Origin: Sva-07 sp963698435
Lineage (GTDB): Bacteria; Actinomycetota; Acidimicrobiia; Acidimicrobiales; Ilumatobacteraceae
Length of the DNA stretch: 64,000 nt
Reading direction: 5' to 3'
Assembly: GCA_963698435.1 (NCBI GenBank)
Contig: CAVOQV010000007.1
Coordinates: 124,001 to 188,000, forward strand
Part shown: positions 25,496-34,613 of the stretch, one piece after another
Layout: every line of letters begins with the position of its first letter
Numbering within the stretch: the stretch's first letter is position 1
Program-made: the position numbers and the translations under genes
Notes under the pieces: model-generated
Database searches by the model: none
Told to the model about the DNA's origin: nothing
Seen by the model: the letters and a program-made list of their open reading frames with translations, nothing else

Positions 25496-25623
25496 GTGTC
25501 TTCCCCGCCTCGAGCCAGCGTTGTCTCGGGCACCCGTGTGAGCTGGTCATCGTCGACCGCTCCGACCGGTCAGCGGCGACCGGAACACCACGGGACCGTG
25601 CAACTTCGAGACACGCGGATGTG

Positions 25624-28600
25624 ATGATGCAACAGCCCCCGGGCCCGATCGGCCTGTACGACCCCCGGAACGAACACGACTCGTGTGGTGTTTCGTTCGT
25701 CGCCAATCTCAAAGGTGTGCGATCCAACGAACTGGTGCTCACCGGGCTGAAGGCGCTCACCAACATGGAGCACCGTGGCGCGACCGGTGCCGAGCCCGAC
25801 ACGGGCGACGGTGCAGGCATCCTGATCCAGGTCCCCGACGCGTTCCTGCGGGCTGTCGTCGAGTTCGACCTCCCCGCGGCGGGTGGGTACGCGGCAGGGA
25901 TGGCGTTCCTGCCGGCCGATTCCGGAGCCTGCGAGAAGGCGATGGCCGCGATCGAGGCAACCGTCGACGAGGTGGGCCTGCGGGTGCTCGGGTGGCGGGA
26001 CGTCCCGGTGAACCCGGACTGTCTCGGTGAGACCGCTCGGGCGGCGATGCCCACGTTCAAGCAGCTGTTCGTCGCCGATCCCGACGGAGCGACCGGGATC
26101 GATCTCGATCGCAAGGCGTTCGTGGCGCGCAAACGGAGCCGCCGCGAGCTCGAGGGAGAGCTCGACACGTACTTCGCCTCGCTGTCGTCGCGCACGATCG
26201 TCTACAAGGGAATGCTCACCACGCCGCAGCTGAGCGAGTTCTTCCCCGACCTGGTCGATCCTCGCGTCGAATCGGCATTGTTGCTGGTGCACTCGCGTTT
26301 CTCGACCAACACGTTCCCCTCGTGGCCGCTTGCGCACCCGTACCGTTTCGTCGCGCACAACGGCGAGATCAACACGGTGCAGGGGAACCAGAACTGGATG
26401 CGGGCCCGTGAGGCCATGCTGCAGAGCGACCTGCTTCCGGGCATCGATCGCGCCTTCCCGATCTGCACGCCGGGCTCGTCGGACACCGCACGATTCGACG
26501 AGGTGCTGGAGCTGCTGCACCTCGGTGGCTACCCGATCCACCACGCGATGCTGATGATGATCCCGGAGGCCTGGGAGAACCACGAGACGATGTCGCAGGA
26601 GCAGCGCGACTTCTACCGTTTCCATGCGGCGATGATGGAGCCCTGGGACGGCCCGGCGAGCGTGGCGTTCACCGACGGCGAGATGATCGGAGCGGTGCTC
26701 GACCGCAACGGTCTGCGCCCGAGTCGCTACTGGGTGACCGACGACGACCTCGTGGTGATGGCCTCCGAGGTCGGCGTGATCGAGGTCGACCCGGAGCGCA
26801 TCGTCTCGAAGGGCAGACTGCAGCCGGGCAAGATGTTCCTGATCGACACCAACGAAGGGCGCATCGTCAGCGACGACGAGATCAAGTCGGAGCTGGCCGC
26901 ACTGCACCCCTACGGTGAGTGGCTCGCGGACGGCATGGTCGCACTCCCGGATCTTCCCGAGCGCGAACACGTGGTGTTCAGCCACGACAGTGTCCTGCGG
27001 CGCCAGCAGATGTTCGGATACACCCACGAGGAGCTCAAGATCCTGATCAGCCCGATGGCTGCCTCGGGCGGCGAAGCCTTGGGCTCGATGGGGACCGACA
27101 CGCCGCTGGCGGTGCTGTCCGAGCGCCCCCGGCTGCTCTTCGACTACTTCAAGCAGCTCTTCGCCCAGGTCACCAACCCACCGCTCGACGCGATCCGGGA
27201 AGAGGTCGTCACGGCGGTGGCGTCATCGGTCGGTCCAGAGGCCAACCTGCTCGACCCGGGCCCGGAGAGCTGCCGTCAACTGTCGCTGCCGTTCCCGATC
27301 ATCGACAACGACGAACTCGCCAAGATCATCCACATCAACGACGACGGCACCCGTCCGGGGCTCCAGGCCAAGGTGCTGTCCGGTCTGTACCGGGTTGCCG
27401 ACGGCGGGCAGGGCCTGCGAACGGCACTGGACGGGATCTGCCAGCAGGCATCCGACGCGATCGATGCCGGCGCTCGGATCATCGTGCTCTCCGACCGCAA
27501 CGCCGACACGGTCGACGCCCCGATCCCGTCGCTGCTGCTGACCGCAGCGGTCCATCATCACCTCGTGCGCACCAAACAGCGCACGATGGCCGGCCTGATC
27601 GTCGAGGCCGGCGACGCTCGCGAAGTGCACCACATGGCCCTGCTGATCGGCTACGGCGCCGGGGCGATCAACCCGTACCTGGCATTCGAATCGATCGAGG
27701 ACCTGATCGCCGAGGAGATGCACGGCCTCGGGGGCATGGACCCGGTCCAGGCGGTCAAGAACTACATCAAGGCGTGCGGCAAGGGCGTGCTCAAGATCAT
27801 GTCGAAGATGGGCGTGTCGACGGTGGCGTCATACACCGGAGCGCAGATCTTCGAGGCGATCGGTCTCGGCAAGCCCGTCGTCGACGCGTACTTCACCGGC
27901 ACGGTCTCGCAGCTCGGCGGTATCGGCCTCGACGAGATCGCTGCCGAAGTTGCCGCCCGCCATGCGATGGCGAATCCGACCCGCCCGGAAGAACGCGCTC
28001 ACCGCAAGCTCGAACTCGGCGGCGAGTACCAATGGCGACGCGAGGGAGAACTCCACCTCTTCAACCCGGAGACGGTGTTCAAACTGCAGCACGCGGCCCG
28101 GGCGAAGCGCTACGACATCTTCAAGGAGTACACCTCGAAGGTCGACGATCAATCCGAGAAGCTGATGACCCTGCGCGGGCTGTTCGAGTTCGCGGATGAC
28201 CGTTCCGCGGTGCCGATCGACGAGGTCGAGCCGATCAGCGAGATCGTGAAGCGGTTCTCGACCGGTGCGATGAGCTACGGCTCGATCTCGGCCGAGGCGC
28301 ACGAGACCCTGGCGATCGCCATGAACCACATCGGGGCGAAATCGAACACCGGCGAGGGTGGCGAGGATGTCGACCGTCTGTACGACCCCGAGCGACGCTC
28401 GTCGATCAAGCAGGTCGCCTCCGGACGCTTCGGCGTGACATCGGAGTACCTGACCAACTCCGATGACATCCAGATCAAGATGGCCCAGGGGGCCAAGCCG
28501 GGTGAGGGTGGCCAGCTCCCCGGGCACAAGGTGTATCCGTGGATCGCCGCGACGCGGCACTCGACCCCCGGTGTCGGCCTGATCAGCCCTCCGCCGCACC

Positions 28601-30168
28601 ACGACATCTACTCCATCGAGGACCTCAAGCAACTGATCCACGACCTCAAGAACGCCAACCCCGATGCCCGAATCCACGTCAAGCTGGTCGCCGAGACCGG
28701 CGTCGGCACCGTGGCGGCAGGCGTCTCGAAGGCCAAGGCCGACGTCGTGTTGATCTCCGGTCACGACGGTGGCACCGGTGCCAGCCCGCTCACCTCACTG
28801 AAGCATGCCGGAGGGCCATGGGAGCTCGGCCTCGCCGAGACCCAGCAGACGCTGCTGCTCAACGGGTTGCGTGATCGCATCGTGGTGCAGACCGACGGCC
28901 AGATGAAGACCGGGCGTGACGTCGTGATCGCGGCATTGCTCGGCGCCGAGGAATACGGCTTTGCGACCGCCCCGCTCGTCGTGTCGGGCTGCATCATGAT
29001 GCGGGTCTGTCACCTCGACACCTGTCCGGTCGGCATCGCCACCCAGAACCCCGAACTCCGTTCTCGCTACAGCGGCAAGCCGGAGTTCGTCGAGACGTTC
29101 TTCGAGTACATCGCCACCGAGGTGCGCGAGCTGATGGCCGAACTCGGTTTCCGGACGATGGACGAGATGATCGGCCATGTCGAGGCGCTCGACGCACGCC
29201 GGGCGATCGATCACTGGAAGGCGTCAGGGCTCGACATCAGCCCGATCCTGGCGGTGCCACAGAACCCGTACGGCCAGACGATGATCCAGAGCATCGGCCA
29301 GGATCACGGTCTCGACGAGGCGCTCGATCAACAGTTGATCGAGCTGTCCGAACCGGCGATCGACGACGGCCACCACGTGTCGATCGACCTGCCCGTGCGC
29401 AACGTGAACCGCACCGTTGGCACGCTGCTCGGTCACGAAGTGACCAAGAAGTGGAAGGGTGCCGGCCTGCCCGATGGCACGATCGACATCACACTCACGG
29501 GGTCGGCCGGCCAGAGCCTCGGAGCGTTCGTGCCGGCCGGCATCCAGATCCGTCTCGTGGGCGACGCCAACGACTACGTCGGCAAGGGGCTCTCGGGTGG
29601 ACGGGTCATCGTGCATCCTCATCCGTTCTCGACGTTCGTCGCCGAGGAGCAGATCATCGCCGGCAACGTGATCGGCTACGGCGCGACCGGCGGGGAGATC
29701 TTCCTGCGCGGTGTCGTCGGCGAGCGCTTCTGCGTGCGCAACTCCGGTGCGACGGCGGTGAGCGAGGGTGTTGGTGACCACGGATGCGAGTACATGACCG
29801 GCGGCCGCGTCGTGGTGCTCGGCCCGACGGGGCGGAACTTCGGCGCGGGGATGTCCGGCGGAATCGCCTATGTCTACGATCCCGACGAGGTCTTCGCCAG
29901 CAGGGTGAACTACGACATGGTCGATCTCGTCGAGTTCGACGACAGCGACCTCGAGTTCCTTCGGAACACGATCACCCGTCATCGTGATCTGACCGCATCG
30001 ACCGTCGCCGAGCGCATCCTGTCGGAGTGGGACATCGCAGTGTCGGCGTTCCGCAAGGTCATGCCGCGTGACTATCAGCGGGTCCTGACGGTGATCGCCG
30101 AGTCGAAGGCCGCCGGCCTCGACGAGACCCAGACCGTCGACAAGATCATGGAGGCAGCTCGTGGGTGA
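25624..30168 (+). CDS. gltB: Glutamate synthase (NADPH) large subunit
   Basis: About 1514 residues. The glutamine amidotransferase domain (1-420) begins near MEHRGATGAEPDTGDGAG with the nucleophile Cys in HDSCGVSFVANLKG, close to the N-terminus as expected after short processing. A central domain is followed by the FMN synthase domain (VKRFSTGAMSYGSISAEAHETLA, GGTGASPLTSLKHAGGPWELG), 3Fe-4S cysteines (CIMMRVCHLDTCPVGIATQ) and a C-terminal beta-helix of glycine repeats (to about 1490). It converts glutamine and 2-oxoglutarate into two glutamates. Starts at GTG 25621, ATG 25624 or ATG 25627 differ by one or two residues. gltD overlaps its end by 8 bases. Confidence 0.97.
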   Translation: MMQQPPGPIGLYDPRNEHDSCGVSFVANLKGVRSNELVLTGLKALTNMEHRGATGAEPDTGDGAGILIQVPDAFLRAVVEFDLPAAGGYAAGMAFLPADSGACEKAMAAIEATVDEVGLRVLGWRDVPVNPDCLGETARAAMPTFKQLFVADPDGATGIDLDRKAFVARKRSRRELEGELDTYFASLSSRTIVYKGMLTTPQLSEFFPDLVDPRVESALLLVHSRFSTNTFPSWPLAHPYRFVAHNGEINTVQGNQNWMRAREAMLQSDLLPGIDRAFPICTPGSSDTARFDEVLELLHLGGYPIHHAMLMMIPEAWENHETMSQEQRDFYRFHAAMMEPWDGPASVAFTDGEMIGAVLDRNGLRPSRYWVTDDDLVVMASEVGVIEVDPERIVSKGRLQPGKMFLIDTNEGRIVSDDEIKSELAALHPYGEWLADGMVALPDLPEREHVVFSHDSVLRRQQMFGYTHEELKILISPMAASGGEALGSMGTDTPLAVLSERPRLLFDYFKQLFAQVTNPPLDAIREEVVTAVASSVGPEANLLDPGPESCRQLSLPFPIIDNDELAKIIHINDDGTRPGLQAKVLSGLYRVADGGQGLRTALDGICQQASDAIDAGARIIVLSDRNADTVDAPIPSLLLTAAVHHHLVRTKQRTMAGLIVEAGDAREVHHMALLIGYGAGAINPYLAFESIEDLIAEEMHGLGGMDPVQAVKNYIKACGKGVLKIMSKMGVSTVASYTGAQIFEAIGLGKPVVDAYFTGTVSQLGGIGLDEIAAEVAARHAMANPTRPEERAHRKLELGGEYQWRREGELHLFNPETVFKLQHAARAKRYDIFKEYTSKVDDQSEKLMTLRGLFEFADDRSAVPIDEVEPISEIVKRFSTGAMSYGSISAEAHETLAIAMNHIGAKSNTGEGGEDVDRLYDPERRSSIKQVASGRFGVTSEYLTNSDDIQIKMAQGAKPGEGGQLPGHKVYPWIAATRHSTPGVGLISPPPHHDIYSIEDLKQLIHDLKNANPDARIHVKLVAETGVGTVAAGVSKAKADVVLISGHDGGTGASPLTSLKHAGGPWELGLAETQQTLLLNGLRDRIVVQTDGQMKTGRDVVIAALLGAEEYGFATAPLVVSGCIMMRVCHLDTCPVGIATQNPELRSRYSGKPEFVETFFEYIATEVRELMAELGFRTMDEMIGHVEALDARRAIDHWKASGLDISPILAVPQNPYGQTMIQSIGQDHGLDEALDQQLIELSEPAIDDGHHVSIDLPVRNVNRTVGTLLGHEVTKKWKGAGLPDGTIDITLTGSAGQSLGAFVPAGIQIRLVGDANDYVGKGLSGGRVIVHPHPFSTFVAEEQIIAGNVIGYGATGGEIFLRGVVGERFCVRNSGATAVSEGVGDHGCEYMTGGRVVVLGPTGRNFGAGMSGGIAYVYDPDEVFASRVNYDMVDLVEFDDSDLEFLRNTITRHRDLTASTVAERILSEWDIAVSAFRKVMPRDYQRVLTVIAESKAAGLDETQTVDKIMEAARG

Positions 30169-31612
30169 GCCGACCGGATTTCTGAAGTGGGATCGCGAGA
30201 CGCCGTCGCGGCGGCCGGTTCCGGTGCGCTTGCGCGACTGGAACGAGGTGTACGAAGACTTCGACGAAGAAGCGCTCCAGCACCAGGCCGGTCGGTGCAT
30301 GGATTGCGGTATCCCGTTCTGCAACAACGGGTGCCCGCTCGGCAATCTCATTCCCGACTGGAACGACCTGGTCTACCGCGACCATTGGCAGGACGCAATC
30401 GAGCGCCTGCACGCCACGAACAACTTTCCCGAGTTCACCGGGCGGCTGTGCCCGGCGCCCTGCGAGTCGGCGTGTGTGCTCGGCATCAACCAGAACCCGG
30501 TGGCGATCAAGCAGGTCGAGGTCGAGATCATCGACCGGGCCTGGGACGAAGGGTGGGTCACCCCACACATCCCCGCGGTGCGAACCGGCAAGCGGGTGGC
30601 GGTCATCGGCTCCGGTCCGGCCGGACTTGCGGTCGCGCAGCAGCTGACCCGGGCGGGTCACGACGTCGTGGTGCTCGAGCGGGCTGACCGCATCGGCGGC
30701 CTGTTGCGCTACGGCATCCCCGAGTTCAAGATGGAGAAGCGCCACATCGATCGTCGAATCGAACAGATGGAAGCAGAGGGCACGGAGTTCCGTACCAACG
30801 CCGTCGTCGGCGAGAACGTCGACATCGAGGTGTTGCGTGCGTCGCACGACGCCGTCGTGCTGGCATGCGGCGCCACAGCCTGGCGAGACCTCCCGATCCC
30901 CGGTCGGGAACTCGGAGGAATCCACCAGGCGATGGAGTACCTCCCGTTCGCGAACCGGGTGCAGCTCGGTGACATCGACCGATCACCGATCGACGTGAAG
31001 GACAAGCACGTCGTCATCATCGGCGGCGGCGACACCGGAGCCGACTGTCTCGGCACCGCCCATCGCCAAGGCGCAGCCTCGGTGACCCAACTCGAGATCC
31101 TGCCGAAGCCACCCGAGCACCGTGGCACCAACAACCCGTGGCCGCAGTACGCAATGACGTACAAGGTCACCTCGGCGCACGAGGAGGGTGGCGAACGCCT
31201 GTACAGCGTGAACACCGAACAGTTCCTCGACGACGGCAACGGACGAGTTCGGGCGCTGCGGCTTCACGAGGTCGAACTCGTCGACGGCGCCTTCGTCAAG
31301 GTGGAGGGCACCGATCACGAGATCCCGGCCGACTTCGTCTTCCTCGCGCTCGGTTTCGTCGGGCCGGAGAAGGGTTCGTGGCTCGAATCGTTGGAGGTCG
31401 ACTTCGATGCCCGCGGCAACGTCTCACGCGACGCCCGCTACATGACCAACCAGCACGGGCTGTTCGTCGCCGGTGACATGGGCCGCGGGCAGAGCCTGAT
31501 CGTGTGGGCAATCGCCGAGGGACGAGCGTGCGCTGCCGGCGTCGACGAGTACCTGATGGGTGAGACCCGACTACCGACGCCGGTCAAGCCGACCGATCGC
31601 CCGCTCGTCTGA
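30161..31612 (+). CDS. gltD: Glutamate synthase (NADPH) small subunit
   Basis: A 483-residue subunit passing electrons from NADPH via FAD to GltB. The N-terminal cysteine clusters CMDCGIPFCNNGCPLGN and CPAPCESACVLG bind 4Fe-4S centres. It has the FAD fold VAVIGSGPAGLAVAQQL and GGLLRYGIPEFKM, the NADPH fold VVIIGGGDTGADCLGTAHRQGA, and the end FVAGDMGRGQSLIVWAIAEGR. The GTG 30161 start is supported by GGAGG 6-7 bases upstream and overlaps the gltB stop, so the two are translationally coupled. Confidence 0.96.
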   Translation: MGEPTGFLKWDRETPSRRPVPVRLRDWNEVYEDFDEEALQHQAGRCMDCGIPFCNNGCPLGNLIPDWNDLVYRDHWQDAIERLHATNNFPEFTGRLCPAPCESACVLGINQNPVAIKQVEVEIIDRAWDEGWVTPHIPAVRTGKRVAVIGSGPAGLAVAQQLTRAGHDVVVLERADRIGGLLRYGIPEFKMEKRHIDRRIEQMEAEGTEFRTNAVVGENVDIEVLRASHDAVVLACGATAWRDLPIPGRELGGIHQAMEYLPFANRVQLGDIDRSPIDVKDKHVVIIGGGDTGADCLGTAHRQGAASVTQLEILPKPPEHRGTNNPWPQYAMTYKVTSAHEEGGERLYSVNTEQFLDDGNGRVRALRLHEVELVDGAFVKVEGTDHEIPADFVFLALGFVGPEKGSWLESLEVDFDARGNVSRDARYMTNQHGLFVAGDMGRGQSLIVWAIAEGRACAAGVDEYLMGETRLPTPVKPTDRPLV

Positions 31613-31686
31613 GGTCGGGCGATGCCCGTCACCGCCCAACCGGTGGTGACGACACAGGTCGTTTCGGAGCACGTACGCTGGTTGCC

Positions 31687-32334
31687 ATGCAATCGTCAAG
31701 TTCTTCGACCGGGGTGCGCCGTCTGAGCGCGCTCGTCGGACCGGCGTTGATCGGCGCCATCATTCTGTCGTCGTGCGGCGGGGCCGAGACCGGTGCCACG
31801 CAATCGACCATCGATCTCAGTGCTGCCTCGACCGCGTTCGTCGTGCGTCCGCCCGCCACGACCGAGCCGACCGATTCAGCGGTGGACCCGGAAGGCACCG
31901 TCGAGGGAACCCAGGAGTACACGGTGCAGTCGGGAGATGCGCCCTACGTTCTCGTCCAGCGGTTCGGCATCACGCTCGAGGATCTGCTCGGGGTCAACGA
32001 GTGGACCAGCCCCAACCAGTTCCCGTTCCCCGGTACGGTCATCCTCATCCCCCCGGGCGGAAAGTCGGTCGTCGCAGCAACGGCGGTGACACCCGAGGGC
32101 GACAGCTCCACCGATGACACGTCCGAGGCCACTCCCTCTGAGACGATTCCCGACGCCGGTGACAACTGCTCGCAGGGCACGTACACCCTGGTCGACGGCG
32201 ACTATCCCGGCGCAGTGGCATCCAAGTTCGACGTCACCGTCGACGCGCTGAACGCCGCCAACGTCAACACCTCGGGATACAGCGCGTTCTACGTCGGCCT
32301 CGAGATCGTCATCCCGGCCAAGTCCGACTGCTGA
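31687..32334 (+). CDS. LysM-domain lipoprotein
   Basis: A 215-residue secreted lipoprotein. The signal sequence ends in the lipobox ILSSCGG (Cys at about 31). A Thr/Ser-rich linker precedes two LysM-like modules: EYTVQSGDAPYVLVQRFGITLEDLLGVNEW...GTVILIP (about 79-125) and GTYTLVDGDYPGAVASKFDVTVDALNAANV...LEIVIP (about 160-212). LysM modules bind peptidoglycan, so it is likely an envelope protein. It has no catalytic domain. TACGCT (31674-31679) ends 7 bases before the ATG. It is independent of gltBD and followed by a strong hairpin. Confidence 0.85.
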   Translation: MQSSSSSTGVRRLSALVGPALIGAIILSSCGGAETGATQSTIDLSAASTAFVVRPPATTEPTDSAVDPEGTVEGTQEYTVQSGDAPYVLVQRFGITLEDLLGVNEWTSPNQFPFPGTVILIPPGGKSVVAATAVTPEGDSSTDDTSEATPSETIPDAGDNCSQGTYTLVDGDYPGAVASKFDVTVDALNAANVNTSGYSAFYVGLEIVIPAKSDC

Positions 32335-32340
32335 CGAACA

Positions 32341-32375
32341 CGAGGTGCCGGTGTTCCTGGAACACTGGCACCTCG
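32341..32375. terminator. Strong hairpin between converging genes
   Basis: CGAGGTGCC-G-GTGTTC and GAACAC-T-GGCACCTCG form a 15-pair stem with one mismatch and a 3-base loop. It lies between the stops of the LysM lipoprotein (plus) and metallo-hydrolase (minus) genes, ideal for a bidirectional terminator, although no T-tract follows. Confidence 0.72.
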
Positions 32376-32395
32376 GCACGACGGCGTGCGGGTGA

Positions 32396-33070
32396 TCACT
32401 GGAAGACGAAGTTGGTCTCCTTGACGACGTCCATCGTGGCGCTGCTCGCGATCGAATAGCGGTGACCTGGGAACAGGATCGTGTCGTCGGGTACCTCTGC
32501 GAGGCGCCGCAGACTCTCGAACATCTTCACCGGGTCCGAGCCGGGGAGATCGGTACGCCCGCACCCCTCGAGGAAGAGTGTGTCGCCGGCGATCAGGCGA
32601 TCATCGACGAAGAAGCACTGGCTGCCGGGCGTGTGGCCGGGCGTGTGCACGAGTGAGATCTTGATCCCACCAACGGCGAGCACGTCGCCCGAGCCGTGGC
32701 CGACGAGATGATCCGAGGTGACGCTGGTCGACTTCGTCACCCACTCGATTTCGTCGTTCTGCACGTGGATCGGACAGTCGACGTGATCGAGGAGCTCGGC
32801 GATGCCCTCGATGGAGTGGCCCATCATCGAGCCGCCGACGTGATCAGGGTGATAGTGGGTCGCCAACACGCCGGTCACGGTCATCCCGTCGGCGCCGACC
32901 AGGTCGACCAGCTCTCTCACTGCATAGGCCGGGTCGACGAGCACGCACTCACCGGAGCGGCGATCGCCGACCGCATAGACGAAGTTCACCATCTGCGAGG
33001 CGAGCGGATCGCCGACGGCGAAGTCTCGCCCGGACAGGAGCTGACGGAAGTAGAGGGGAGACGTGGACAC
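32396..33070 (-). CDS. MBL-fold metallo-hydrolase (glyoxalase II-like)
   Basis: A 224-residue metallo-beta-lactamase-fold hydrolase. The metal motif is VLATHYHPDHVGGSMMGH. HTPGHTPGSQCFFVDD, the bridging Asp in IAGDTLFLEGCGRTDLPGSDP and the final FPGHRYSI (His) complete the two-metal site. It resembles glyoxalase II or persulfide dioxygenase-type proteins; the substrate is not determined. The GTG 33070 start has TAGCGT 6 bases upstream, on the opposite strand of the proA-like gene's -10 box, with only 17 bases between the two genes. Confidence 0.88.
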   Translation of the reverse strand: MSTSPLYFRQLLSGRDFAVGDPLASQMVNFVYAVGDRRSGECVLVDPAYAVRELVDLVGADGMTVTGVLATHYHPDHVGGSMMGHSIEGIAELLDHVDCPIHVQNDEIEWVTKSTSVTSDHLVGHGSGDVLAVGGIKISLVHTPGHTPGSQCFFVDDRLIAGDTLFLEGCGRTDLPGSDPVKMFESLRRLAEVPDDTILFPGHRYSIASSATMDVVKETNFVFQ

Positions 33071-33075
33071 GTGCC

Positions 33076-33082
33076 TACGCTA
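33076..33082. promoter_or_regulatory. Single heptamer acting as -10 box on both strands
   Basis: TACGCTA reads TACGCT on the plus strand (6 bases before GTG 33088) and TAGCGT on the minus strand (6 bases before GTG 33070). The whole gap between the divergent genes is 17 bp, so both messages must be leaderless and the two promoters overlap almost completely. Confidence 0.55.
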
Positions 33083-33087
33083 ACGCC

Positions 33088-34604
33088 GTGTCATCGCAGC
33101 CCGAGGTACGAGCGCTCACACGCCTGACGGAGGGCCAGGAGATCCCATTCGGAGGCGATCGTCTCGCGGTGGTGTCCGCTGACCTCGCCGAGCGATTCCG
33201 TGAAGGCGACCGGCTGATCGTCGTGCAGTCCACCGGCGCGCTGCTCGTGATCCCAGCGTCGGTCGATGAGCTGGTGGGTGACGCCGTGGCCGACGCCAGC
33301 CGTGCGTTTGCCGGCCTTGCTGCGGTGAGCGACGAGCAGATCAGCGACTTCTTCGAGCAGTTCGCCGATGCCCTCGCCGATGACGAGCGGTTCGCGCCGA
33401 TCGCGGAGGCGAACCGCTCCGACGTCGTCGCAGCTGTCGCGAGAGGCCGCTCCACCACCCGGCTCGTCCTCGACGAGAAGATGCGTACCGACATGGTGAG
33501 CGGCTTGCGTGGTTGGCGTGACTCGTCGAGTCGTCGCGACGAGCTGCTCGACCGTCTCGACCACGGTGCCTGGTCGGTCGAGGCCCGCCGCGCTCCACTC
33601 GGTGTCGTCGGGTTCGTCTTCGAGGGCAGACCGAACGTGTTCGCCGACGCGTGCGGAGTTGTCCGTACCGGCAACACGGTGGTGTTCCGCATCGGAAGCG
33701 ACGCGCTCGCCACCGCCAGGGCGATCGTCGAGCACGCGCTCGCCCCGCGCTGCTCGGCGCCGGGCTTCCCGCTGGCAGCGTTCGGCTGGTCGACTCGCCG
33801 ACCCACGCCGCAGGCCACGCGTTGTTCGCGGATCCACGACTGGCATTGGCCGTGGCCCGGGGTTCAGGATCTGCCGTGGCCGAACTCGGAGCGGTTGCGT
33901 CGCAGTCGGGCACACCCGTCAGCCTCCATGGCACGGGAGGAGCATGGATCGTCGCGGGCCAGTCGGCATCGGCGACCACCCTGACCCAGGCGGTCACCCA
34001 CTCGCTCGACCGCAAGGTGTGCAACACGCTCAACGTCGTGGCTGTCGTCCGGGATCGCGCCGACGAGCTGGTGCCGGTTCTTCTCGACGCCATCGATCGG
34101 GCAGCCGCCGAACGGCACACATGCGCACGGCTGCACGTCGTTGCGGGGAGCGAGACGTATGTGCCGAACGAGCGCTTCGAGCGAGTCGTCCCCATCACCA
34201 GGGCCGAGGGTGCGCGCGACGAGCCGGAGGCGACGACGCTGGACGAACTCGGTCTCGCGACCGAGTGGGAGTGGGAGACGTCACCTGAAGTCACGTTGGT
34301 GGTGGTCGATTCGGTGGATGACGCGATCGACCGATGCAACCGATTCAGCCCGCGGTTCGTCGCCTCGATCGTCACCGATGACCCCGACGAGTTCGATCGG
34401 TTCTACGGAGCCGTCGACGCTCCGTTCGTGGGCAACGGCTTCACTCGCTGGGTCGACGGGCAGTACGCACTGAAATCGCCGGAACTCGGACTGTCGAACT
34501 GGCAGTTCGGTCGCATGCTCGGGCGCGGTGCGATCCTGTCGGGCGACAGCGTGCACACGGTTCGCTATCGGGCAGCGATCACCGATCACTCGGTCCGCCG
34601 CTGA
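33088..34604 (+). CDS. proA: ProA-like gamma-glutamyl phosphate reductase (one-base frame break, N-terminal extension)
   Basis: About 505 residues of aldehyde dehydrogenase superfamily. ProA features: APLGVVGFVFEGRPNVFADACGVVRTGNTVVFRIGSDA, LHGTGGAWIVAG, and the catalytic Cys in LDRKVCNTLNVVAV. The first 60 or so residues (EIPFGGDRLAVVSADLAERF...ALLVIPASVDELV) precede the usual ProA start and are unexplained. One base is missing in the C-run at 33743-33746 (GCCCCGCG), splitting the frame between HALAP and ALLGAGLPAGSV. ProA reduces glutamyl-5-phosphate for proline synthesis; the C-terminus is divergent, and no proB is nearby, so substrate is less certain than family. Confidence 0.78.
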
Positions 34605-34613
34605 ACCGGCGGG

